Below, piece by piece: positions 7,323 through 14,439 of a stretch of 15,197 nt of DNA; the first letter of the stretch is position 1, and every line of letters starts with the position of its first letter. The DNA is from Deltaproteobacteria bacterium (GTDB lineage: Bacteria; Desulfobacterota; Desulfarculia; Adiutricales; Adiutricaceae): assembly GCA_031277995.1 (NCBI GenBank), contig JAITLH010000138.1:1-15197 (forward strand), in the 5' to 3' direction. Made by a program: the position numbers and the translations under genes. The notes under the pieces are model-generated. The model searched no databases and had not been told where the DNA came from. It saw nothing but the letters and a program-made list of their open reading frames with translations.

Positions 7323-7351
7323 TTTTTAGGGCCATTAAGCCTAAAAGTCAA
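7323..7351 (-). promoter_or_regulatory. Candidate sigma70-like promoter of the permease gene
   Basis: Minus-strand TTGACT (7346-7351), a 17-nt spacer and TAAAAA (7323-7328), with TATTAT overlapping the palindrome slightly downstream as an alternative -10. The leader would be roughly 130 nt. Confidence 0.5.
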
Positions 7352-7523
7352 GCGCGGCATTGATTATCTAAGTTTGCTGATTATTTTACGATGATCTTTT
7401 ATGCTTTGACTATAACATATATTTTAAATTTTCGAAAGCCAAAACAAAAGGGGTCCAAGGCGTCCAAGGCGTCCGGGTGGACTCCCGGCCAACCCCGGCC
7501 CCCTAAAAATACCACTATTTTCC

Positions 7524-7569
7524 CGAACAAAAAAACCCGGTGGTTTTCACCACCGGGTTTTTTTGTTCG
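7524..7569. terminator. Bidirectional intrinsic terminator closing the hdrA-flx operon
   Basis: Perfect 20-bp stem (CGAACAAAAAAACCCGGTGG and its inverted copy) with the 6-nt loop TTTTCA. The GC-rich core CCCGGTGG/CCACCGGG is flanked by A7 and T7, so a U-tract follows the core in either direction. It lies 126 bp past the flxA stop and is by far the clearest terminator of the window. Confidence 0.9.
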
Positions 7570-7623
7570 CTTCGGAGTTATGGCCCGCCGGTTAAGGCGA
7601 GCCGCGAAAATTCGTCCCAGGAT

Positions 7624-7686
7624 TTAGGCCCAGATTTTGGGGCCAAAAGTTGGTCCCAACATTTGGGGCCAAATTTGGCCCGGGAA
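7624..7686. repeat. 13-bp-period array of TTGG-N2-CCAA palindromes
   Basis: Units start at 7624 (degenerate), 7637, 7650, 7663 and 7676 (degenerate). The three central ones contain TTGGGGCCAA, TTGGTCCCAA and TTGGGGCCAA, each an imperfect palindrome, at an exact 13-bp step. It lies directly behind the flxA stop codon. Confidence 0.65.
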
Positions 7687-7694
7687 TCGGGAGC

Positions 7695-8534
7695 TCAATA
7701 CTCCTTGGGCAGGCGGTTAAGCTGGGCCAAGGTGAAGACCGGTCCGTCCTTGCAGACGTATTCCGGGCCCACGTTGCAGCGGCCGCAGATGCCCAGGCCG
7801 CATTTCATGCGGTTTTCGAGACTCATGATGATGTTTTCCGGTTGGTAACCGGCCTCTTCAAGAACGGGCTGGGTAAACTTGATCATGATCGGCGGTCCGC
7901 AAATGAGCGCCGAGGTGTTATCCGGGGGCGGGCAGACCTCCTTGGTCACGGACGGGACGAAACCGACTTTGTAGCCCCAGTTGGGCACTTCCCGGTCGAT
8001 GGTCACGAAAACGTCGATGTCGTCGCGTTTTTCCCAGGCCATCCACTCGTCTTTGTAGAGTAGGAGGCCCGGGGTCCTGGCCCCGTAGATAAAGGTGATC
8101 TTGCCGTATTCGGGCCGGATCTCGGGTTGGAGAAGATAGGTGATGGTCGAGCGAAGCGTGGTCACGGCGAAACCGCCGGCGATGATGACAAGGTTTCGGC
8201 CTTTTAACTTGTCCAAGGGGTAGGGGTGACCCAAGGGGCCCCTGATGCCCATGATGTCCCCGGCCTTCATGTTGTGCATGTAGCTCGAGACCTGGCCAAC
8301 CCGGTTCACGGTAAAAAGGACAAAGCCCTTTTCCGAGGGTGAGGAGGCGATCCCGATGGGGATCTCGCCCTGGCCCGGCACGGAGAGTTCGGCGAACTGG
8401 CCCGGCAAGTAGGCGAATTTTTCCTCATCCTCGGGGTTGAGGAATTCAAATTTAAAGGTCCTGAGGTTCTTGTCTTCGGTCTCGACGCGAATCTCGGCGA
8501 TACGGACGGGATAGGGGAGGTAGGGATTATTCAC
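7695..8534 (-). CDS. flxA: FlxA-like FAD/NAD(P)-binding oxidoreductase subunit
   Basis: 279 residues of the ferredoxin-NADP reductase / dihydroorotate dehydrogenase PyrK / sulfhydrogenase-gamma type. An FAD-binding barrel (about 5-100, with GQFAEL at 45-50 and IASSP near 62) is followed by an NAD-binding domain (about 112-230, IIAGGF at 117-122 and CGPP at 212-215) and a C-terminal 2Fe-2S site, C245-x4-C250-x2-C253-x7-C261. Role by family: the NAD(P)H-reacting flavoprotein end of the Flx-Hdr complex in the cytoplasm. The nucleotide-loop motif, usually GG-x4-P-x-RS, reads GGFAVTTLRS, with Thr126 where Pro is usual. The start codon is GTG (8532-8534) with AAGGTG 5 nt ahead. It is the last gene of the operon, 13 bp behind flxB. 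Apart from Flx, related subunits occur in sulfhydrogenases and anaerobic sulfite reductase; the FlxD and HdrA neighbours decide for Flx. Confidence 0.92.
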   Translation of the reverse strand: MNNPYLPYPVRIAEIRVETEDKNLRTFKFEFLNPEDEEKFAYLPGQFAELSVPGQGEIPIGIASSPSEKGFVLFTVNRVGQVSSYMHNMKAGDIMGIRGPLGHPYPLDKLKGRNLVIIAGGFAVTTLRSTITYLLQPEIRPEYGKITFIYGARTPGLLLYKDEWMAWEKRDDIDVFVTIDREVPNWGYKVGFVPSVTKEVCPPPDNTSALICGPPIMIKFTQPVLEEAGYQPENIIMSLENRMKCGLGICGRCNVGPEYVCKDGPVFTLAQLNRLPKEY

Positions 8535-8547
8535 TGTCGCACCTTCT

Positions 8548-9588
8548 TTACGCCGGGGTCGGGGCGGTCTGGGCCATTTTCAAGGCCACCGACCTGATGT
8601 CGATGTTGACCGGACACATGACCACGCAGCGCCCGCAACCCGTGCAGCCTCTAACCCCGTCCTGTTTTAGGGGGATGTATTTGAGTTTATGCATGAAACG
8701 CTGCCTGACCCGTTCGGTCTTGGTGGGCCGGGGGTTGTGTCCCGTGCCGTGAACGGTAAACAGCCAGCTCATGCAAGTATCCCAATTGCGCATCCTGACC
8801 CCGCCGCGCTCGCTATTTTCGTCTTGGATGTCAAAGCAATGGCAGGTGGGACAAAAGAAGGTGCAAACCCCGCAATTGAGGCAGTTTTCGGCCGTGGCCT
8901 CCCAATGGGGATCCTTAAAAAGATCCATGAGGTCCAGATTGTCTATGGGCTGGTAATTTGGCTTGACGCCCTGGCTTTCGATGGCCTTGGCCTCAAGGGA
9001 TTTTATTTCCCCGGCTAGGTCGGCCTCGGTGGCCCCGGCCGCCTTTAGTAGCTCGGTCCCCTTGTCGGTTAGGGCCTTAAAGCCTAGGCCGTCGGTTTGG
9101 CGGAACGCCAAAACGTCCAGGCCGCTCTCGCCAAAGGGCGAGCCGCCCATGGCCGCGCAAAAACACTGGGGCAGGGGAGCGTCGCAGGCCAGGCCGATAA
9201 AAACGGTCCGGTCAAACTTACCCTTCCAATAGGGGTCGGTAAAACGGTCGTTTTGGAAGACCTTGTTGGCGATCGATAGGCCCCTCGCGTCGCAGGGCCG
9301 GATGCCAAATACCACCGTCGGCTCCCCGCTGTCCAAGGCGCTCTGGAAGACGTAACCGTTGGGCTTGTCGTGTTCGTTATGGAAGGCCATCAACCTCTCC
9401 GTTTGGGGAAACAGGAGAGACTTTGGCGACATGTGGGTGTTGGTGAAGTCCAGGCTGACCTTCTCCGGCGCCGTCTCTTCAAGCTTGCACTTGTCCCCAA
9501 CCCCTTGGGGCGAGAGAAGACGTCGCCCGTTGGCCAGGGATTTGAAAAAATCCGCCAGGGCGCTCTGTTTAATGATATATTCCGACAT
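8548..9588 (-). CDS. flxB: FlxB-like 4Fe-4S dicluster subunit
   Basis: 346 residues. The N-terminal two thirds resemble the beta-subunit fold of sulfhydrogenase/AsrA proteins with the motif FGIRPCDARG. The C-terminal part carries two clusters of cysteines, C236-x2-C239-x2-C242-x3-C246 followed by C249 and C251, and C315-x2-C318-x2-C321-x3-C325-P. It should pass electrons between FlxA and the FlxC/FlxD/HdrA core in the cytoplasm. The ATG at 9586-9588 is 17 bp behind flxC, with only a weak ribosome site, so translational coupling is likely. Assignment to letter B rather than C rests on gene order relative to the Desulfovibrio flxABCD cluster and on length. AsrA of sulfite reductase is an alternative family name, but no AsrC-like siroheme protein is nearby. 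Confidence 0.88.
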   Translation of the reverse strand: MSEYIIKQSALADFFKSLANGRRLLSPQGVGDKCKLEETAPEKVSLDFTNTHMSPKSLLFPQTERLMAFHNEHDKPNGYVFQSALDSGEPTVVFGIRPCDARGLSIANKVFQNDRFTDPYWKGKFDRTVFIGLACDAPLPQCFCAAMGGSPFGESGLDVLAFRQTDGLGFKALTDKGTELLKAAGATEADLAGEIKSLEAKAIESQGVKPNYQPIDNLDLMDLFKDPHWEATAENCLNCGVCTFFCPTCHCFDIQDENSERGGVRMRNWDTCMSWLFTVHGTGHNPRPTKTERVRQRFMHKLKYIPLKQDGVRGCTGCGRCVVMCPVNIDIRSVALKMAQTAPTPA

Positions 9589-9605
9589 CTTGGTTCTTGG
9601 CCTTT

Positions 9606-10562
9606 CTACTTGATGAAGTCTGCGGTGTCATCGGTTTGGAACATGGTTAACGGGGGTTTTTGATCCCAGCTCATACCAGGCTCGTATTGCCAATTGGATT
9701 GAACCGTCAGTTCCATGATACGGTTAAACTCCCTGACCTTGATGTTGACCGGGCAAGCCGTCTCGCAGGCCCCGCAGGAGGTGCAGCGACCGGCGCAGTG
9801 CAGGCCCCTCAAAAGGTGGAAGGTCATCGTGTCCATGGCGTCGGTCGACTTGCCAAGCCACTGCGGCCGAGTCTCGTCAACGAAACAGATCGGGCAATAG
9901 CACAGCGGGCAAGCGTTGCGGCACGCGTAGCAGCGCAGGCAGTCCTTGATCAAATCCTTAAAGTAAGCCATGCGCTCCTCTAGGCTCTTTCCCAAAAGGG
10001 CCTTGATGTCGGCATAGTCGTCGGCGGCGGCGCCGTTGACTTCGGGGCCAACGAGTTCATTGGCCAGTTTCGGGGTGCGGTTGACGCAGGTTTTGCAATT
10101 GCGCCTTAAAACGTCTTCCTTTTTGATGTCGGTTGAAAAACCGTTCCCTTTGACCGTGATGGCCTCGTCGGTGGTTTCGGTGACTTCGCTAATGGGCCTG
10201 GGTTCCTTGGCCACGACGAGGTTGTTGTCGATCATGCCCGTGCAGGGAACGCCGATGAGGTAAAGGTTGTCTTTGAGGATCTGGTTTTCGGTCACTTGGC
10301 CCACGGCGCTCCTGGCGTCGCAGCCCTTGGCCACCAAAGCCACCTTCCCGGGGCGGCCGGAAAGATAGTTGGCCAAATTGACGCGGGCGAAGTTACTCCA
10401 AACCAACTGGTCGCAATCTTCGGGAGTCCTGGCAAAGAAGGGGGCCGTGGCCATGGGGACGGTGCCCTGCCTGTAGCCGATGACCACGTCCGCTTGGCCG
10501 CTGGTCAAAAGCTTTTTGGCGCTCTCGCGGATCTTGCCGGTGATTTCGCTTAGCTGAGGCAT
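9606..10562 (-). CDS. flxC: FlxC-like 4Fe-4S dicluster subunit
   Basis: 318 residues with the same plan as its neighbour flxB: an N-terminal FrhB-like region containing KGCDARS and GVPCTGM, a CKTC pair near residue 155, then cysteine-rich C-terminal motifs C208-x2-C211-x2-C214-x3-C218, C221, C223 and C226, and C256, C260-x2-C263-x2-C266-x3-C270-P. It probably holds at least two 4Fe-4S clusters and acts as an electron wire in the Flx complex. The ATG at 10560-10562 lies 1 bp behind the TGA of flxD (10564-10566) and has a strong ribosome site, GGAGGTGG, about 7 nt ahead, inside the end of flxD. The shared CDAR motif and cluster arrangement suggest that flxB and flxC arose by an old duplication. 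Confidence 0.88.
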   Translation of the reverse strand: MPQLSEITGKIRESAKKLLTSGQADVVIGYRQGTVPMATAPFFARTPEDCDQLVWSNFARVNLANYLSGRPGKVALVAKGCDARSAVGQVTENQILKDNLYLIGVPCTGMIDNNLVVAKEPRPISEVTETTDEAITVKGNGFSTDIKKEDVLRRNCKTCVNRTPKLANELVGPEVNGAAADDYADIKALLGKSLEERMAYFKDLIKDCLRCYACRNACPLCYCPICFVDETRPQWLGKSTDAMDTMTFHLLRGLHCAGRCTSCGACETACPVNIKVREFNRIMELTVQSNWQYEPGMSWDQKPPLTMFQTDDTADFIK

Positions 10563-10563
10563 G

Positions 10564-11010
10564 TCAAGCCACCTCCGCCAAGCCCAGGTTCAGCTCTTCC
10601 TTGCGGAAAGACTGGTTGGGCCCACAGGCTTTGACGTTTTCGACCACGTCCTTAGCCATGGCTTGGAACTTGTTGGCCTCGGCCGAGGAGATCCAAGAAA
10701 ACCTAAGGCGATTGGGATCCACCCCAACGCTCTCCAAGAGCTGATGCAACAAGATGAACTTGCGGCGGGCGTAGTAGTTTCCGGCGATGTAGTGGCAATC
10801 GCCCGGATGGCAACCGCTCACCCACACGCCGTCGGCGCCGCGTTTAAAGGCCTCCATGATGAACTTGGGGTTGAGGCGTCCGGTGCAGGGCAGACGCACG
10901 ACCCTAAAGTTCGGGGGGTAATCAAGCCGGCTGACGCCCGCTAGATCCGCGGCCCCGTACGTACACCAGTTGCAGAAGAAGGCCACGATTTTAGGTTCAA
11001 AATCACTCAT
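10564..11010 (-). CDS. flxD: FlxD / MvhD-type 2Fe-2S adaptor subunit
   Basis: 148 residues, full length for the MvhD family (delta subunit of methyl-viologen-reducing hydrogenase). Five conserved cysteines are in the expected motifs: CNWC (C13, C16), RLPCTGR (C42), and GCHPGDCHY (C67, C72). They bind the 2Fe-2S cluster that hands electrons to the flavin of HdrA. The start used is the ATG at 11008-11010, which has GAGG 6 nt ahead. The same frame could open at a TTG four codons earlier (11022), but that would place the ribosome site inside the gene. It lies 114 bp behind hdrA, with a stable hairpin in the gap, and 1 bp ahead of flxC. Confidence 0.95.
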   Translation of the reverse strand: MSDFEPKIVAFFCNWCTYGAADLAGVSRLDYPPNFRVVRLPCTGRLNPKFIMEAFKRGADGVWVSGCHPGDCHYIAGNYYARRKFILLHQLLESVGVDPNRLRFSWISSAEANKFQAMAKDVVENVKACGPNQSFRKEELNLGLAEVA

Positions 11011-11085
11011 ACAAAACCTCAATTCGTCCCGGGACTGTTCGCGGAAAACCGGGGAACCTGATTTTTTTTAAATAGTCTGGCCCAT

Positions 11086-11108
11086 CGCCCGTCCCTTTGG
11101 GACGGGCG
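11086..11108. promoter_or_regulatory. Intercistronic hairpin between hdrA and flxD
   Basis: CGCCCGTCCC and GGGACGGGCG form a perfect 10-bp stem with a 3-nt loop, 17 bp past the hdrA stop. No U-run follows directly on the minus strand (ATGGGCC comes next), so it is more likely an RNA processing or stability element, or partial attenuator, than a full terminator. It occupies the only wide gap inside the operon. Confidence 0.55.
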
Positions 11109-11124
11109 TCTCTGGCTGGGCCGG

Positions 11125-14100
11125 CTACAGAGCCGAGGCGATTTGGGCGAAAAGGCCGGCGTTGGTAAAGCCTCGAAGGGAAGGGGCGTCCGAGCGGCAC
11201 GAGGAAGCGCAGTTGCCGCAACCCTTGCACATGGCCTCGTTGACCACGCTTTTGCCTTTTTCGTCAAGGGTGATGGCCGAGAAGGGGCAGACGGCCACGC
11301 ATACCCCGCACCCGGAGCATTTGGCCTGGTTAATCTCGGCCACGATTCCGCCCACGGTCATTTTGGGCTGGGTTAGGATGGTGACCGCCCTGGCGGCGGC
11401 CGCCTGGGCCTGGGCGACAACCTCGTCCATGGGCTTGGGATAGTGGGCGATGCCGGCCATGAACATGCCGTCGGTCGCGAAATCCACGGGCCTAAGCTTT
11501 TGGTGGGCCTCAAAAAACCAGCCGTCCTCGTCCAAGGGGACTTTGTACTTCATGGCCAGTTCGTTTTCGCGGCCCGAGACGATGGCCGCGGCCAAAACCA
11601 AGAGATCGGGCTTAATGATGAGCTTGCGGCCGGAAACGGGATCGAGTACCTGGACGTTTAGCTTATCGTTGGCTTCGGTGACCTTGGGTTTGTCGTCTAT
11701 GGAATAGCGGATAAAGATCACGCCCAAATCCCGGGCTTCCTTGTAGACGTCCTCTTTTTGGGCGTAGGTGCGCATGTCTCGGTAGAGAACGAAGACGCGG
11801 TTATTGGGATCGAGCTTTTTGAGCTCCACCGCCGCGTGGACCGTGTGGGAACAGCAAACCTTGGAGCAATACATGCGGCCCGGCTCGCGGCTTCCGACGC
11901 ACTGGATGAAAACGAAGGTGCTTGAGGCCTCGATCTTGGGATCGTTGGCTTTCATCAGTTCGTCAAGTTCCAGCTGGGTCACGACGTTGGCGTTATGGCT
12001 GTAAAGGTACTCGTCGGGTTTGTGTTCCTTGGCCCCGGTGGCGATGATGGTGACGCCGTGTTTGACCGTCTCGCCGTTTGTGAGGGTGGTCTCGAAGTTT
12101 CCGACGTAACCCTCGACCTTATCGACCTGGGCGTTTAGGGCCACCGAGATATTGGGGTCTTCCTCGACCTTGATCCTTAGGCTCTCAAGGTACTTGTGGA
12201 CGTTTTCGCCCTTTATCGTGGTTAGGATCCTATTGGCGTTTCCGCCGAGCCTTTCTTCCTTTTCCACGATCACGGACTTAAAGCCTTGGGCGGAAAGGGA
12301 GATGGCGCTATTTAAACCGGCCACGCCGCCCCCGATAACCAGGGCCGTGGGATCGACGTCGATGACGTTTTCCTTTAGGGGCACCAACAAGGCCGCCTTG
12401 GCCACGGCCATCTCGGTCATGTCCATGGCCTTGCGGGTGGCCTCGACCGGGTTTTTGGCGTGGACCCAGGAATCGTGGTTGCGGATGTTGGCCATCTCGT
12501 AGAGATACTTATTGAGGCCCGCCGCGGCCAAGGTCTCCTGGAAAAGGGGCTCGTGGGTCCTGGGCGAACAGGCCGAAACGACGATCCTGTTAAGCTTATA
12601 GTCTTTTATCAAAGAGACCAGCTTTTCCTGGCTGTCCTGGGAGCAGGCGAACATGGTCACCGCGGCGTATTCGACGAAGGGCAGGGTTTTGGCGAACTCC
12701 ACCACCTTCTCGACGTCGATGACCGAGGCGATATTGATGCCGCAGCGGCAAACGAAGATGCCGATCCTGGGGGGCTCGCCCGTGACGTCCACGGGGGCGG
12801 GGAAGTTTATGACCTTGGTCAAAGTGCTCCTGGCCGAGGTGAGCTTGTTGGTCGCGGCCGAGGCGGCGGCCGAGGCTTCCATGACCGAGGTGGGGATGTC
12901 TTTGGGGCCGGTGTAAACGCCGCAGGCGTAGAAGCCGGGCCTGGAGAGCGCGACCGGGGCGAAGGTCGTGGTCTTGGCGAAATCGTAGTGGTCGGTTTGG
13001 ATGCCTAAGTTTCCCGAAAGCTCCTTGGTTTCCGGGGTAATGACCAAGCCATGCGACAAAACGGCCAGGTCAAAGTACTCTTCCGAGGCGACCCCGCCGT
13101 CGGTGACGTAACCGATCTTGACCCCGGCCTTGGGCTCGGGCTTGACGGTGTGGACGCGGCTTCTGACGAACTTAATCCCGGCCGCCTTGGCCTTTTCGTA
13201 GTAGCGCTCAAAGTCCTTGCCGAAGGTCCGGATGTCCATGTAAAAAACCGAGACGTCCAGGTTGCCCCCGGCGTGCTCTTTGGCGATCAAGGCTTCCTTG
13301 ATGGCGTACATGCAACAAACGGAACTGCAGTAACCGTGGTCGGTCCGGTTAATGTCCCTTGAGCCCACGCATTGCAAAAAGGCCATCTTGTGGGGGTGGG
13401 CGCCGTCGCTGGGGCGCACGACCTCGCCCATGGTGGGGCCGGTCGCGCCCAAATAGCGCTCGAACTCCAGGGCGGTGATGACGTCTTTGGTGTCGTAACG
13501 GTAGGTCTCAAAATCGGTCGGCTTAAAGGGGGCGAAACCCGGGGCCAAGATGACCGCCCCGACCTTGAAGGTCGAGTCCTGGGGCTTGTCGTCGTAGTTG
13601 ACCGCGTCGGCCGGGCAGACCTTTTTGCAGCTGCCGCATTTTTTCTTGGTCAAATACATGCATTCTTTGGGATCGATGCCGTATTTGAGGGGCACGGCCT
13701 GGGCGTACTGGACGTAAATGGCCTTGCGGGTGTCCAGGTTTTCGTTGTAATCGTTATTGACCTTCCTCGGACACTTTTTGGTGCACTCGCCACAGGCGAT
13801 GCACTTGGACATGTCGATGTAACGAGGGTTTTGCCGAACGGTTACGCTAAAGTTGCCTTCCGTGCCGGTGATGGACAGGATATCGGTCAGGGTGAGGAGC
13901 TCAATGTTGATGTGGCGTCCGACTTCGACCAATTTGGGCGAGATGATGCACATTGAGCAGTCATTGGTGGGGAATGTCTTATCTAATTGGGACATTCTAC
14001 CACCTATGGCCAATGACTTCTCAACCATATATACGTAATAACCGGCATTGGCCAAATCCAGCGCGGCTTGCATCCCCGCCACGCCGCCGCCAGCGACCAG

Positions 14101-14130
14101 TACCGCGCCAACAACGTTGCTTGACGCCAT
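11125..14130 (-). CDS. hdrA: Tandem (double-length) HdrA, FAD/iron-sulfur bifurcating subunit
   Basis: 1001 residues, well above the roughly 650 of a single HdrA, because two HdrA-like halves are joined. First half: Rossmann FAD motif (VAGGGVAG, about 12-19), an inserted ferredoxin (C110-x2-C113-x2-C116-x3-C120 and C157, C165-x2-C168-x3-C172), then QCVGSRD and a CSSVCC motif. Second half: the N-terminal HdrA domain with VCRCGINI (C461, C463) and a SACSPRTHEPLF motif, a second FAD motif (VIGGGVAG, about 597-605), QCVGSRE and CSKVCC, no inserted ferredoxin, and a C-terminal two-cluster ferredoxin (C938/941/944/948 and C968/971/974/978). Role by family: cytoplasmic flavin-based electron (con)furcation, linking the FlxD side to low-potential ferredoxin and a third partner. 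The ATG at 14128-14130 has AGGT about 7 nt ahead and follows a strong promoter. It is first in the operon; hdrB and hdrC are missing. Confidence 0.95.
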   Translation of the reverse strand: MASSNVVGAVLVAGGGVAGMQAALDLANAGYYVYMVEKSLAIGGRMSQLDKTFPTNDCSMCIISPKLVEVGRHINIELLTLTDILSITGTEGNFSVTVRQNPRYIDMSKCIACGECTKKCPRKVNNDYNENLDTRKAIYVQYAQAVPLKYGIDPKECMYLTKKKCGSCKKVCPADAVNYDDKPQDSTFKVGAVILAPGFAPFKPTDFETYRYDTKDVITALEFERYLGATGPTMGEVVRPSDGAHPHKMAFLQCVGSRDINRTDHGYCSSVCCMYAIKEALIAKEHAGGNLDVSVFYMDIRTFGKDFERYYEKAKAAGIKFVRSRVHTVKPEPKAGVKIGYVTDGGVASEEYFDLAVLSHGLVITPETKELSGNLGIQTDHYDFAKTTTFAPVALSRPGFYACGVYTGPKDIPTSVMEASAAASAATNKLTSARSTLTKVINFPAPVDVTGEPPRIGIFVCRCGINIASVIDVEKVVEFAKTLPFVEYAAVTMFACSQDSQEKLVSLIKDYKLNRIVVSACSPRTHEPLFQETLAAAGLNKYLYEMANIRNHDSWVHAKNPVEATRKAMDMTEMAVAKAALLVPLKENVIDVDPTALVIGGGVAGLNSAISLSAQGFKSVIVEKEERLGGNANRILTTIKGENVHKYLESLRIKVEEDPNISVALNAQVDKVEGYVGNFETTLTNGETVKHGVTIIATGAKEHKPDEYLYSHNANVVTQLELDELMKANDPKIEASSTFVFIQCVGSREPGRMYCSKVCCSHTVHAAVELKKLDPNNRVFVLYRDMRTYAQKEDVYKEARDLGVIFIRYSIDDKPKVTEANDKLNVQVLDPVSGRKLIIKPDLLVLAAAIVSGRENELAMKYKVPLDEDGWFFEAHQKLRPVDFATDGMFMAGIAHYPKPMDEVVAQAQAAAARAVTILTQPKMTVGGIVAEINQAKCSGCGVCVAVCPFSAITLDEKGKSVVNEAMCKGCGNCASSCRSDAPSLRGFTNAGLFAQIASAL

Positions 14131-14169
14131 AACTACCTACCCCCTTATTTTACGGGTGTTTTTCCGAAT

Positions 14170-14180
14170 TGAACGGTTCA
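14170..14180. promoter_or_regulatory. Small palindrome in the hdrA leader
   Basis: TGAAC-G-GTTCA, perfect 5-bp arms, about 60 nt after the predicted transcription start and 40 nt before the hdrA ATG. It may be a regulator site; it does not match a site I can name. Confidence 0.25.
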
Positions 14181-14245
14181 TGTAAACAAGGCGCGGCCAA
14201 AGCCTGGCGACAAACAACCGCGCTACGCATTTTACCGAATGCCTT

Positions 14246-14274
14246 ATTTTAATTTTCGCGACGATGATTGTCAA
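14246..14274 (-). promoter_or_regulatory. Strong sigma70-like promoter of the hdrA-flxDCBA operon
   Basis: Minus-strand TTGACA (14269-14274, full consensus), exactly 17 nt, then TAAAAT (14246-14251, one mismatch). Predicted start near 14239, giving a leader of about 109 nt before the hdrA ATG. Confidence 0.65.
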
Positions 14275-14439
14275 GTGTAAACCCCCAAGAGATATCTGAG
14301 ACTCCAAATAGGACACAACAGGCTAAAACAGCCAAGGGCCGATTTCTACAACATAGCGAATAACCTAATTTAAATCAAGCCCGTCCCAAGCCCTTTCCTC
14401 GAATTTGTAAAAAAATATCTTGCCGTTTGGCCCGGCCCG

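Larger units (their letters stand above)
7187..7694. other. Intergenic region between flxA and the permease gene
   Basis: 508 bp with no credible gene. It contains, from the permease side, the operator-like palindrome and promoter (7298-7351), an AT-rich stretch, a short 9-bp tandem GTCCAAGGC (7453-7470), the strong bidirectional terminator (7524-7569) and the 13-bp palindromic array (7624-7686) just after the flxA stop. The two overlapping plus-strand open frames here are produced by these repeats. Confidence 0.65.

Noticed and set aside
7624..7686. CRISPR-like interpretation of the 13-bp array
   Set aside because: Units are contiguous and far too short, with no spacers; no cas genes nearby. 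No CRISPR array was seen anywhere in the window.
7545..9608. Anaerobic sulfite reductase (asrAB) as the identity of flxB/flxA
   Set aside because: No siroheme-binding AsrC-like gene is present, and the adjacent MvhD-type and HdrA genes fit the Flx complex.
11011..11022. TTG start giving FlxD four extra residues
   Set aside because: The GAGG ribosome site of the ATG at 11010 lies inside this extension, so the ATG is the better start.
12460..13008. Plus-strand open frame of 182 codons inside hdrA, and similar long frames opposite the flx genes
   Set aside because: They lie antisense to genes with intact cofactor motifs and show the Gly/Asp/Val-rich composition expected of antisense shadows.
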